A stretch of DNA of 64,000 nt from Mycobacterium sp. WUMAC-067 (GTDB taxonomy: Bacteria > Actinomycetota > Actinomycetes > Mycobacteriales > Mycobacteriaceae). The stretch is from assembly GCF_020217485.1 (NCBI RefSeq), contig NZ_JAEKMI010000006.1:62001-126000 (forward strand), in the 5' to 3' direction. Within the stretch, counting starts at the first letter, position 1. Each line of letters opens with the position of its first letter. Shown piece by piece: positions 8,357 through 15,542 of the stretch. The notes beneath the pieces are model-generated. The model worked only from the letters and a program-made list of their open reading frames with translations. It made no database searches and had not been told where the DNA came from. Position numbers and translations under genes: made by a program.

Positions 8357-9406
8357 CTATGCTGCCGGTTCCTGCCCCTTGAACTCAACTGGGTCGGCCG
8401 AAGCCGGTGCGGCGGCACCGTCGTCGGGAACCATGACCCAGCGATGCGCGGGCCGCGCCACGGGTTTGCGATGGAAGCCTTCGAAAATGCGGGCGGTGGC
8501 GGCCAGGGTGGCGGCCGCGAGCAGGTAGGCGACGACCATCAGGACGGTGTTGTTGGCGATGCCCTGGGCGTCGGTGGCGAAGCTGGTCGCGATGGCGGCG
8601 ATCGAGACGGCGTAGCTGCAGATCCACGCGAGCCACCACTGCAGGACGGGTCGGCGTAGCCGGGCCCAGTGGTCCTCGAGCAGGGCCAGCTCGATCACGT
8701 ACACCGGGGCCCACAGCAGATTGGCCAGCGGCACGACGCAGCCGGCCCACAGTGCCCGCGTGGAGCGCGGTTCGGGCAGCCCGTGATGGGCGAACACGGC
8801 GGCACGCCGCGCGATCATCCAACGGATCAACAGCACGCCCGACGCGATCACCGCCGCGCCCGCGCCCACGCTGGCGAGCACGCCGAGCCAGTCGGCGGCG
8901 AGGGCCACCCACGAGTTCAGCAAGGTGTTCCGGTTGATGACCAGCAGCACGTAGCGGACGACGTAAACCAGGGCGGCGATGCTGAGGACCAGCACGCTCA
9001 CGAATGAGGTGGTGCGGATGATCTGCCCCGACGGGCCCGGCGGCGCGCCGGCTTCGGCGACGGCGGGCGCCTGTTCAACGCGGTCCGCCAAGCCCCAACG
9101 CGGTATCACCGCGTAGCGCGGCGTGGGCCCGAGGGGGCGCCGGCCGTGTCTGGCCGGTGGCGCGGCGCCGGGACGCACCGCTATCCAGCGATAGCCGGGC
9201 GGCAGCCGCGGCGGGGTGCGCTGCCACCCGGGAGACCGTTGCGGTTGTCCGGCCGGGGGCGGGGCGCCCGCCGAGCCCCATCGCGGGTCGGTGGGCGCGG
9301 ACTGCGGCAGGGGCGCCATGAGGGCGCCGTGGCAGCGGGGGCACCACTCGCGTTGCCGGTCGCGCACGTTCCAGCGGGTGCCGCACTGGGAGCACACCTG
9401 GATCAC
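8357..9406 (-). CDS. Zinc-ribbon, DUF4328 multi-spanning membrane protein (Rv3843c-like)
   Basis: A 349-residue protein. An N-terminal zinc ribbon (CSQCGTRWNVRDRQREWCPRC, two CxxC knuckles) is joined by a Pro/Arg-rich linker to a membrane domain of about six hydrophobic segments between residues 135 and 310. The C-terminal tail is hydrophilic. This matches the DUF4328 layout seen in actinobacteria. It heads a two-gene operon with glpQ1, which might suggest a link to lipid-head-group recycling, but no function is established. The promoter should lie in the intergenic region that contains the DnaA-like boxes. Confidence 0.85.
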   Translation of the reverse strand: MIQVCSQCGTRWNVRDRQREWCPRCHGALMAPLPQSAPTDPRWGSAGAPPPAGQPQRSPGWQRTPPRLPPGYRWIAVRPGAAPPARHGRRPLGPTPRYAVIPRWGLADRVEQAPAVAEAGAPPGPSGQIIRTTSFVSVLVLSIAALVYVVRYVLLVINRNTLLNSWVALAADWLGVLASVGAGAAVIASGVLLIRWMIARRAAVFAHHGLPEPRSTRALWAGCVVPLANLLWAPVYVIELALLEDHWARLRRPVLQWWLAWICSYAVSIAAIATSFATDAQGIANNTVLMVVAYLLAAATLAATARIFEGFHRKPVARPAHRWVMVPDDGAAAPASADPVEFKGQEPAA

Positions 9407-9513
9407 CGGACCAGACTAGCGCCGCGACGATGCGGGCCGCGGAACGCGGGCCGTTGAGGAGCGGCGCAATCCAGCCCCGCCGCCGCGTGGGCAACGTCAT
9501 CGGCCGCCGCTGG

Positions 9514-9612
9514 CTATCCACAGTTTCCACAGGTTTATCCACATACACCCAGGGGGTACAGGAAACCATCGCTACTGCCTCTGGCGCCGAGCCGCGCAGC
9601 CACTGTGGATAA
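9514..9612. promoter_or_regulatory. Cluster of four DnaA-box-like sequences
   Basis: CTATCCACA (9514-9522), GTTTCCACA (9523-9531) and TTATCCACA (9535-9543) lie on the plus strand, and TGTGGATAA (9604-9612) is the reverse complement of TTATCCACA. Two are perfect 9-mers of the classical DnaA box and one has a single mismatch. Four sites within 99 bases is well above chance in such GC-rich DNA. Confidence 0.65.
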
Positions 9613-9810
9613 CGTCGCGGTGTTCTACGCATGTCACAGACGGCTCAAATCCGCCGCCGAGCGAAATGGATTGCCTCGCTAAGCATCGGCGCGCAGCCCC
9701 GCCTATTGCGGCCACAGACCTCCCGACTATCGATAACCCGCAGCTCAGAGCCTTATTTTCGCAACACCGTCACAAAGCGCTATGATCGCGTTCGCGAAAG
9801 TGTTTGTGAC

Positions 9811-9833
9811 TCACCTCACTCACAGCGAGGTGA
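9811..9833. promoter_or_regulatory. Inverted repeat upstream of small membrane protein gene
   Basis: TCACCTC (9811-9817) and GAGGTGA (9827-9833) form 7-base arms around 9 bases, ending 22 bases before the ATG at 9856. It could be an operator or a 5' leader hairpin. Confidence 0.4.
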
Positions 9834-9855
9834 ACCGGGGGGTGGAAGGCGATTG

Positions 9856-10011
9856 ATGGCCACGCATTCGTTCGGTCCGGGCTCACCGGCCGCGTCGAAG
9901 TCGTATTGCGGCTCGCCCGCGTGGAATCACAGCTACACCATCGCGGCGCTGCGCGCGGGATTGATCGCGTTGGCGCTACTGGCGGTGCTCGCGGTCATCG
10001 TCTTGTTCTGA
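9856..10011 (+). CDS. Small single-pass membrane protein, unknown function
   Basis: A 51-residue protein starting at ATG 9856, which has a good ribosome site (GGAAGG, 7 bases upstream). Residues 1-26 are polar (MATHSFGPGSPAASKSYCGS...), and residues 27-51 form one hydrophobic helix ending in VIVLF at the extreme C terminus, so it should be tail-anchored with its N terminus in the cytoplasm. A longer in-frame start at 9631 would add 75 low-complexity residues through the noncoding region and is less likely. It precedes sodA by 148 bases. I know no named family. Confidence 0.6.
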   Translation: MATHSFGPGSPAASKSYCGSPAWNHSYTIAALRAGLIALALLAVLAVIVLF

Positions 10012-10159
10012 ACTGAATCCGAGCGGGTATTCGCCTTGCGGCTCAACAAGGGTCATTCTTGCGGTGCGCGCGCTCATGGAGCAGGGTTGATAACGGCCGG
10101 CCGCCGTGAGGCGGCCCGCGCGACTGAGCGTCAAGACGATAATCGAAGAAAGGAACGCC

Positions 10160-10783
10160 GTGGCTGAATACACCCTGCCCGACTTGGACTGGGACTATGC
10201 AGCGTTGGAACCGCACATCTCAGGTCAGATCAACGAGATCCACCACAGTAAGCACCACGCCACCTACGTCAAAGGCGTGAACGACGCTCTGTCCAAGCTC
10301 GAAGAGGCCCGTGCCAACGAGGATCACGCTGCGATCTTCCTGAACGAAAAGAACCTGGCCTTTCACCTGGGCGGCCACGTCAACCACTCCATCTGGTGGA
10401 AGAACCTGTCGCCGGACGGTGGGGACAAGCCGACCGGCGAATTGGCCGCCGCGATCGACGACGCCTTCGGATCCTTCGACCGGTTCCGCGCGCAGTTCAG
10501 CGCGGCGGCCAACGGCCTGCAGGGGTCGGGCTGGGCGGTGCTGGGCTACGACACCCTCGGCAGCCGGCTGCTGACCTTCCAGCTCTACGACCAGCAGGCC
10601 AACGTTCCGCTGGGCATCATTCCGCTGCTGCAGGTCGACATGTGGGAGCACGCCTTCTACCTGCAGTACAAGAACGTCAAGGCGGACTACGTCAAGGCGT
10701 TCTGGAACGTGGTCAACTGGGCCGACGTGCAGAAGCGGTACGCCGCCGCGACCTCGAAAACCCAGGGCCTGATCTTCGGCTGA
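10160..10783 (+). CDS. sodA: Superoxide dismutase (Fe/Mn)
   Basis: Detoxifies superoxide to peroxide and oxygen. The 207-residue protein begins (M)[21 protein letters not shown] and shows the metal ligands: His28 ([11 protein letters not shown]), a His in the [15 protein letters not shown] stretch, and Asp/His in [11 protein letters not shown]. There is no signal peptide; in mycobacteria SodA is nevertheless exported, through the SecA2 route. GTG 10160 has AAGAAAGGA a few bases upstream and gives the same length as M. tuberculosis SodA. Whether the metal is Fe or Mn cannot be settled by eye. A hairpin 18 bases past the stop probably ends the transcript. Confidence 0.96.
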   Translation: MAEYTLPDLDWDYAALEPHISGQINEIHHSKHHATYVKGVNDALSKLEEARANEDHAAIFLNEKNLAFHLGGHVNHSIWWKNLSPDGGDKPTGELAAAIDDAFGSFDRFRAQFSAAANGLQGSGWAVLGYDTLGSRLLTFQLYDQQANVPLGIIPLLQVDMWEHAFYLQYKNVKADYVKAFWNVVNWADVQKRYAAATSKTQGLIFG

Positions 10784-10801
10784 CTTTCATTTCGATCGGC
10801 A

Positions 10802-10830
10802 GGGGCGTCGCGCGGATTGCGCGGCGCCCC
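10802..10830 (+). terminator. Probable transcription terminator after sodA
   Basis: GGGGCG (10802-10807) pairs with CGCCCC (10825-10830), extended inward by CGCGC with GCGCG around a short loop. It is a strong GC hairpin without a long T run, the usual form of mycobacterial terminators. Confidence 0.65.
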
Positions 10831-10977
10831 AGTCGTTTGTCCGGCCCGAATCGGCCGGGTGTGAAGATCTGCGACGCTGACCGTGTCGTGTTGCACGGCG
10901 CCTAATCCGCAGGCATTCTTAATTATTCGGACTACCAGTGTGGTTATTCCCAACGGAGGCGTCGCGCGGAGGTCGAG

Positions 10978-11511
10978 ATGGAGACTGGGTCGGACCGACC
11001 TATCGGGGTTTCCCCGTTCCATTCCCGCGGCGCCCTGAAGGGGTTCCTGATCTCCGGACGTTGGCCGGACTCGACGAAAGAGTGGGCCCAGCTCCTCATG
11101 GTCGCGGTCAGGATCGCGTCCTTGCCCGGATTGCTGTCCACCACAACGGTGTTCGGCGCCCGCGAGGAACTGCCCGACGAACCCGAGCCGGACACCGTCG
11201 GCCTGGTGCTGGCCGAGGGCACGGTTTTTGGTGAATCAGCTATCCAGCCGGGCTATTTCGCCGACCATCAGCCCCCCGCGCTGCTCATGCTGCACCCGCC
11301 GTCGGAAACCACGCCGTCGCTGCCCGAATGCACGGGGGCGGCATCGGGATGCGTATTGCTGCCCGGATTGCCCTACCTCGGCCTGGAACACCGGGCGGCT
11401 TGGGTGGAAGCAGAAGCCGACGGCACCATCACCTCGATGGTGAGCCGGGTCGGCATCGACCCGATCAGCCATCCCGACACGGCAATCCTGGCGATGCTTC
11501 TCGCCGCATAG
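10978..11511 (+). CDS. Conserved hypothetical protein (Rv3847-like)
   Basis: A 177-residue protein, the same length as M. tuberculosis Rv3847, at the same place between sodA and espR. It has no signal peptide or membrane segment. The middle part (PALLMLHPPSETTPSLPECTG, LPGLPYLGLEHRAAWVEAE) is unlike any domain I can name. The start ATG 10978 follows GGAGGTCGAG-like purines (GGTCGAG). A gap of about 190 bases from sodA with the sodA terminator in between suggests its own promoter. Function unknown. Confidence 0.82.
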   Translation: METGSDRPIGVSPFHSRGALKGFLISGRWPDSTKEWAQLLMVAVRIASLPGLLSTTTVFGAREELPDEPEPDTVGLVLAEGTVFGESAIQPGYFADHQPPALLMLHPPSETTPSLPECTGAASGCVLLPGLPYLGLEHRAAWVEAEADGTITSMVSRVGIDPISHPDTAILAMLLAA

Positions 11512-12105
11512 CGCCAACGCCGGGCACACCGCGGCGGCGCGAATCGCGATTCACCCTTCCGGTGGGGGCGTCGTCCTTCGCGCTCGCGGCGATGCGCGAC
11601 CACCCCGGCCTCTCGACCGTCACGTCGGGCCGCGGTCACCGGTGGACGGGCCCCGGATGACCGCCACCTTGGCGGCGCCGGCTAAGTTAACGACCCCTCG
11701 ACCATCGGTGTCCGCCAGGCGACCGACGGGTTTCGGCGCGTCCTCGACGGTCTCGTTTCGCGCCCGGCAGCAAATGACGTGCCAGATCGGGCCGGCGCGT
11801 GGGCCCGTTGCGGTGCAATCGCCCAGCACAGCTCGGGTGTTCACCGTGACTCCCGCGAGGCGGCCCGCCCGCCACTTCGGGACGGGTGTCCGATTCTGCG
11901 GATAACCTGTGAGTTCCGTGGATTTTGTGGACACCCCAGCGAATCAGTTAGACGCTCGTCAAGTGGGGAGTTGGTGAGCGTCAGCTGTGCCGTTCGGGAA
12001 TCCTTCGGGGTTTGCACCTGGTTAGCCTTACCAAGCCTCGCTACCATGATCAGCAAATACACCTAGGTAATCGTTAGCTTCTACAGCCCAGTGGAGGTCA
12101 TATCA
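11512..12105. other. 594-bp noncoding region upstream of espR
   Basis: Holds no credible gene: candidate frames such as 11642-11905 have no ribosome site and skewed composition. M. tuberculosis has a membrane-protein gene (Rv3848) here, which is absent. The right half should contain the espR promoter and leader, with an IdeR-box-like sequence at 12020-12032. Confidence 0.65.
12020..12032. promoter_or_regulatory. IdeR-box core upstream of espR (candidate)
   Basis: GGTTAGCCTTACC fits all 13 positions of the IdeR core GGTWAGSCTWACC; the outer flanks fit poorly. It lies 73 bases upstream of the espR start codon, a suitable distance for control of the promoter. Confidence 0.5.
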
Positions 12106-12504
12106 ATGAGCACGACGTTCGCTGCTCGCCTGAACCGCCTGTTCGACACGGTGTATCCGCCTGGACGCGGTGCGCACACCTCCGCGGAAGTGATCGCGGC
12201 GCTCAAGGCGGAGGGCATAACGATGTCGGCTCCGTACCTGTCCCAGCTGCGTTCCGGCAACCGCACCAACCCGTCCTCGGCGACGATGGCCGCCCTGGCC
12301 AACTTCTTCCGCATCAAGCCGGCCTACTTCACCGACGACGAGTACTACGAGAAGCTCGACAAGGAATTGTCGTGGCTGGCCACGGCGCGCGACGACAATG
12401 TGCGTCGCATCGCGATGCGCACGGCGGAGTTGTCCCCGGAGGCGCAGCGCGAGGTCATGGAGCGGGTCAACGAGCTGCGCCGCGCGGAGCACCTGGACGC
12501 ATAG
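12106..12504 (+). CDS. espR: Nucleoid-associated regulator EspR
   Basis: A 132-residue DNA-binding protein. The N-terminal helix-turn-helix domain (residues about 5-80, MSTTFAARLNRLFDTVYPPG to NFFRIKPAYFTDDEYY) is nearly identical to M. tuberculosis EspR (Rv3849), and the C-terminal dimerisation helices (about 85-132) are more divergent. EspR dimers loop DNA and activate the espACD operon needed for ESX-1 secretion. ATG 12106 has GGAGG 8 bases upstream. It is retained here although no ESX-1 locus follows gltB in this window, consistent with its broader role in cell-wall gene control. Confidence 0.95.
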   Translation: MSTTFAARLNRLFDTVYPPGRGAHTSAEVIAALKAEGITMSAPYLSQLRSGNRTNPSSATMAALANFFRIKPAYFTDDEYYEKLDKELSWLATARDDNVRRIAMRTAELSPEAQREVMERVNELRRAEHLDA

Positions 12505-12546
12505 CCGCCGCCCGGGCCTCACATCGACCGGCCGGGGCCCGGCGGC
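12504..12546 (+). terminator. Possible terminator after espR
   Basis: CCGGGCC (12512-12518) can pair with GGCCCGG (12536-12542), with GCCG/CGGC outside it after a small bulge. It is imperfect and lacks a T run. Confidence 0.35.
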
Positions 12547-12656
12547 CAGCCCTGGGGAGCTGACGCCCGCCCATTCCGATTAGGGTTGGCAAACGGATCG
12601 CGAACGCGACAGCGTGAGACGACGATTGCCAGCGAGATACCGGGAGGCGGCCGGGA

Positions 12657-13313
12657 ATGGGCCTGTTCGGCAAGCGAAAGAGCCGCGCGACGCGTCGCGC
12701 CGAAGCCCGCGCGATCAAGGCCCGCGCGAAGCTCGAGGCCAAGCTGGCCGCCAAGAACGAGGTGCGGCGCGCCAAATCCGCGCAGCGGGCCGAGAATAAG
12801 GCGCTGCGGGCTCAGATCAAGGCGCAACGCGACAGCGACCGCAATGCGCTGAAAGTCGCTGAGGCCCAACTCAAGGCGGCCCGGGAGGGCAAGATCTTCT
12901 CTCCGGCACGGATCCGCCGCGTGCTCACGGTGGCGCGGCTGCTCGCGCCGATCCTCACCCCGGTGATCTACCGGTTGGCCGTCTCGGCGCGCGCGCTGAT
13001 CGATCAGCGCCGCGCGGACCAGCTCGGGATCCCGCTGGCACAGATCGGCCAGTTCTCCGGACCCGGAGCCCAGCTGTCGGCTCGAATCGCCGGGGCGGAA
13101 AAGTCGCTGCGGACGGTGCAGGACAAGAAACCCAAGGACGCCGAGACCAAGGCGTTCGTGGCGGCCATCTCCGAGCGGCTCGCCGATCTGCCGGCGGCGA
13201 TCACCGCCGCGGAGAATCTGCCCGCCGCCCGTCGTCGGGCGGCCCACGCCGCGATCTCGTCGCAGCTCGAAGGCATCGAGGCCGACCTGATGGCCCGCCT
13301 CGGGTTGAGCTGA
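12657..13313 (+). CDS. Conserved hypothetical, Lys/Arg-rich N terminus (Rv3850-like)
   Basis: A 218-residue protein, equal in length to M. tuberculosis Rv3850. Residues 1-75 are extremely basic and alanine-rich (MGLFGKRKSRATRRAEARAI...), predicted to be a long charged helix. Residues about 85-115 (VLTVARLLAPILTPVIYRLAV) are hydrophobic enough to be a membrane or membrane-associated helix. The rest is again helical and charged. A nucleic-acid or membrane-surface role is possible but unproven. ATG 12657 follows GGGAGGCGGCCGGGA, a usable ribosome site. It sits between two nucleoid-protein genes, espR and hns. Confidence 0.82.
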   Translation: MGLFGKRKSRATRRAEARAIKARAKLEAKLAAKNEVRRAKSAQRAENKALRAQIKAQRDSDRNALKVAEAQLKAAREGKIFSPARIRRVLTVARLLAPILTPVIYRLAVSARALIDQRRADQLGIPLAQIGQFSGPGAQLSARIAGAEKSLRTVQDKKPKDAETKAFVAAISERLADLPAAITAAENLPAARRRAAHAAISSQLEGIEADLMARLGLS

Positions 13314-13341
13314 CCGACCGCACGAAAGGCAACCTCCTCCC

Positions 13342-14004
13342 ATGTCCATCCACGGCAGGTGGATCTCGCGCATCCTGATCGCGGTCGGCGTCATCGTCGT
13401 CCTGGCTTTCGGGTCGGCCCTGCAGACCCCGACCGCGTGGGCGCACGTCCACGCCAGCAGCGACAACGCGGTGCGCGGTGCCATGGCCCTCGTGACCTTC
13501 CAGGTGCCCAACGAGTCGAACACCGGGGCCGCCACCACCGCCCTGAGCGTCGCCCTCCCCGACGTCGCATCGGCGCGCACCGAAAGCATGCCGGGCTGGA
13601 CCGCCAGGCTCGACCGTGACGCGGCATCCGGTGCCGTCCGCTCGGTGACCTGGACGGCCGCGCCCGGCGGGGGAATCGCCCCCGACCAATTCGCGCTGTT
13701 CCGGTTGTCGGTGAAGCTGCCGGACACCGACACCGTCAGCTTCCCGGCCACCCAGTCCTACGCCGACGGGACCGTCGTGAAATGGGATCAGGCGCCGGTG
13801 CCCGACGGCGGCGAGCCGGAACACCCGGCGCCCATGCTCACCCTGGCCGCGGCGGCACCCCACCACCATCACGCGACGCCCAACCCGGTGACCGAACCCG
13901 CGCGGCCCCACGCGGCCGACAACACCGCGCGGTGGCTGGGTGGCGCCGCGCTGGTGGTCGCGGCGCTGGGTGTCGCGATCGCCGTGATCCGCCGACGCCC
14001 ATGA
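13342..14004 (+). CDS. YcnI-like (DUF1775) copper-binding exported protein
   Basis: A 220-residue protein. A signal peptide (residues 1-34, ending TAWA) should be cleaved before His35, leaving a mature N terminus HVHASS. In YcnI proteins the N-terminal His binds Cu(II), so this fits. The DUF1775 beta domain runs to about residue 150, then a His-rich linker (HHHHATP) and a C-terminal membrane helix (about 195-215). Its stop overlaps the start of the CopC gene (ATGA, 14001-14004), so the two are translationally coupled. M. tuberculosis has no such gene between Rv3850 and hns. It probably helps buffer or import copper at the cell surface. Confidence 0.85.
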   Translation: MSIHGRWISRILIAVGVIVVLAFGSALQTPTAWAHVHASSDNAVRGAMALVTFQVPNESNTGAATTALSVALPDVASARTESMPGWTARLDRDAASGAVRSVTWTAAPGGGIAPDQFALFRLSVKLPDTDTVSFPATQSYADGTVVKWDQAPVPDGGEPEHPAPMLTLAAAAPHHHHATPNPVTEPARPHAADNTARWLGGAALVVAALGVAIAVIRRRP

Positions 14005-14501
14005 AACGGCTGGCGGTCGGCGCGAGCGTCAGCGCCCTGTTGGCGGTTGCCCTGCTCACCGCCCCGGTGGCGTCGGCGCACGCCACGCGGGTGGCCACCG
14101 ACCCCGCGGCCAATGCGGTGCTGGCGTCCGGTCCGCAGCGGGTCAGCGCGACCTTCAACGAGCAGTTGCAGACCACGTTCGCCGCGATGACGGTGGTCGG
14201 GCCGGACGGCAATGTGTGGTCCGACGGCCAGCCCACCGTGGCGGGTGCGGTGGTCAGCGTCGCCCTGCGCCCGCTGGGACCGTCCGGGACGTACACGGTG
14301 AACTACCGGGTGACCTCGGCGGACGGCCACGTGGTGTCGGGGTCCTGGTCGTTTCAGCTCACGGTGTCGGGCACCGGCACGCCCGGGCCGCCCGCCGCCG
14401 GCGGCGGTGACGGCGGTGTCGTCCCCGTCTGGCCGTTCGTGGCGGCCGCGGTGGCGCTCGTTGCGGGCGGCGCGTGGTGGGCGGTGCGGCACAGGCGGTG
14501 A
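14001..14501 (+). CDS. CopC-domain copper-resistance protein
   Basis: A 166-residue protein starting MKRLAVGASVSALLAVALL. The signal peptide ends ASA before His27, so the mature protein starts with a copper-binding His as in CopC. The beta-sandwich keeps the SADGHVVSGSWSF strand, whose Asp and His complete the Cu(II) site. After a Gly/Pro linker a C-terminal membrane helix (about 143-162) anchors it. ATG 14001 overlaps the stop of the YcnI gene. The CopD membrane partner often found next to CopC is absent here. Binding of copper outside the membrane is well supported; the physiological role (resistance or supply) is inferred. Confidence 0.87.
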   Translation: MKRLAVGASVSALLAVALLTAPVASAHATRVATDPAANAVLASGPQRVSATFNEQLQTTFAAMTVVGPDGNVWSDGQPTVAGAVVSVALRPLGPSGTYTVNYRVTSADGHVVSGSWSFQLTVSGTGTPGPPAAGGGDGGVVPVWPFVAAAVALVAGGAWWAVRHRR

Positions 14502-14589
14502 TCGAGGCGCCGGGACGCGTGCTGGCATGATGGGGTCGAGATCCCTGAGCTAGGGAAACGACGACAGAGGAAGCTCAAGGAGCGGCCGC

Positions 14590-15030
14590 ATGGCAGACCC
14601 GCAGGACCCCACCGACAGCGCGCCCGACGGCGCCGGCAATCCGCCGGAAAAGAAACCGCCCGCCAAGGCGGCGAAAAAGACCGCGAAGGCGCCGGCCAAG
14701 AAGGCACCTGCGAAAAAGGCGCCCGCCAAGAAAGCGCCCGCGAAGAAGTTGCCCGCGAAGAAAGCGCCGGCCCAGAAAGCCGAACCCACACCCCCGAAAC
14801 CGCCCGAGCCGCCATCCGGCGTGCAGCAGCGAGCGGAAACCAACGGCGACCTCACGGCCGCCGCTAAAGACGCTGCGGCACAGGCGAAGTCCACCGTGGA
14901 AGCCGCCAACAACCCGGTCTCGCCCGCTGCCGCGGGCCCCGCGGTGGCGCAATCCCCGGTGCCGCTGATCGTGGCGCTGGCCGTCAGCCTGCTGGCCATC
15001 CTGCTCATCCGCCAGCTGCGCCGCCGCTGA
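14590..15030 (+). CDS. hns: H-NS-like nucleoid protein with C-terminal membrane anchor (Rv3852-like)
   Basis: A 146-residue protein. An acidic start ([10 protein letters not shown]) precedes a run of Lys/Ala/Pro repeats (PAKKA units, residues about 20-60) resembling histone H1 and binding DNA. A neutral linker then leads to a C-terminal membrane helix (about 122-141, [16 protein letters not shown]) ending in RQLRRR. M. tuberculosis Rv3852 has the same design. ATG 14590 follows AAGGAGCGG, a strong ribosome site. The protein could tether the nucleoid to the membrane. The number of PAKKA repeats is likely variable between strains. Confidence 0.88.
   Translation: MADPQDPTDSAPDGAGNPPEKKPPAKAAKKTAKAPAKKAPAKKAPAKKAPAKKLPAKKAPAQKAEPTPPKPPEPPSGVQQRAETNGDLTAAAKDAAAQAKSTVEAANNPVSPAAAGPAVAQSPVPLIVALAVSLLAILLIRQLRRR
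14659..14782 (+). repeat. Tandem PAKKA-coding repeats in hns
   Basis: Degenerate tandem units of about 12-15 bases (GCGCCCGCCAAGAAA-like) encode successive (A)PAKKA motifs. Such low-complexity repeats can expand or contract. Confidence 0.6.
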
Positions 15031-15047
15031 GCACGCAGGCGGCTAAC

Positions 15048-15542
15048 GTGTCAGAAGTGACGGTGTCGTTCCAACCGACCGCCGACCTCGTCGACAGCAT
15101 CGGTCCCGACGTGCGCAGCTGCGATACCCAGTTCCGCCAGCTCGGCGGGCGGGCCGAGTTCGCGGGGCCGATCAGCACCGTGCGCTGCTTTCAAGACAAC
15201 GCGCTGCTCAAGTCGGTGCTCTCGGAGCCGGGTGACGGCGGCATCTTGGTGATCGACGGCGGCGGCTCGCTGCACACCGCGCTGGTCGGCGACGTCATCG
15301 CCGAGCTCGCCCGCTCCAACGGCTGGGCCGGGCTCATCGTCAACGGCGCGGTGCGGGACTCCGCCGCGCTGCGGGGGATGGACATCGGCATCAAGGCGTT
15401 GGGCACCAATCCCCGCAAGAGCACCAAGACCGGCGCCGGAGAACGCGACGTCGAAGTCGCCCTGGGCGGTGTGACGTTCGTGCCGGGCGAGATCGCCTAC
15501 AGCGACGACGACGGGATCGTCGTCGTCGCCGCAGACCGCTAA
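15048..15542 (+). CDS. rraA: RraA-like protein (ribonuclease E activity regulator family)
   Basis: A 164-residue protein close to M. tuberculosis Rv3853 (157 residues), once annotated menG. RraA forms a trimeric ring; in E. coli it inhibits RNase E, and other members are aldolases. Conserved stretches are [16 protein letters not shown], the [14 protein letters not shown] loop ([20 protein letters not shown]) and [21 protein letters not shown]. There is no methyltransferase motif, so the menG name is wrong. GTG 15048 is the longest start; GTG 15063 ([10 protein letters not shown]) may be the true one, since similarity begins there. It is convergent with ethA, with a 4-base overlap of stops. 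Confidence 0.87.
   Translation: MSEVTVSFQPTADLVDSIGPDVRSCDTQFRQLGGRAEFAGPISTVRCFQDNALLKSVLSEPGDGGILVIDGGGSLHTALVGDVIAELARSNGWAGLIVNGAVRDSAALRGMDIGIKALGTNPRKSTKTGAGERDVEVALGGVTFVPGEIAYSDDDGIVVVAADR

Larger units (their letters stand above)
9407..9855. other. 449-bp divergent intergenic region with DnaA-like boxes
   Basis: Separates the DUF4328 gene (leftward) from a small membrane protein gene (rightward). It holds a cluster of DnaA-type boxes (listed separately) and a short inverted repeat at 9811-9833. Longer open frames across it have no plausible start or known similarity, so I treat it as noncoding. In M. tuberculosis this stretch holds a transposase (Rv3844) and a hypothetical gene (Rv3845); neither is seen here. 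Confidence 0.7.

Noticed and set aside
11642..11905. 87-residue frame upstream of espR
   Set aside because: No ribosome site; composition and frame usage unlike coding DNA here; more likely leader or promoter.
11924..11934. TGTGGAC, a DnaA-like sequence upstream of espR
   Set aside because: Single imperfect site without partners; expected by chance.
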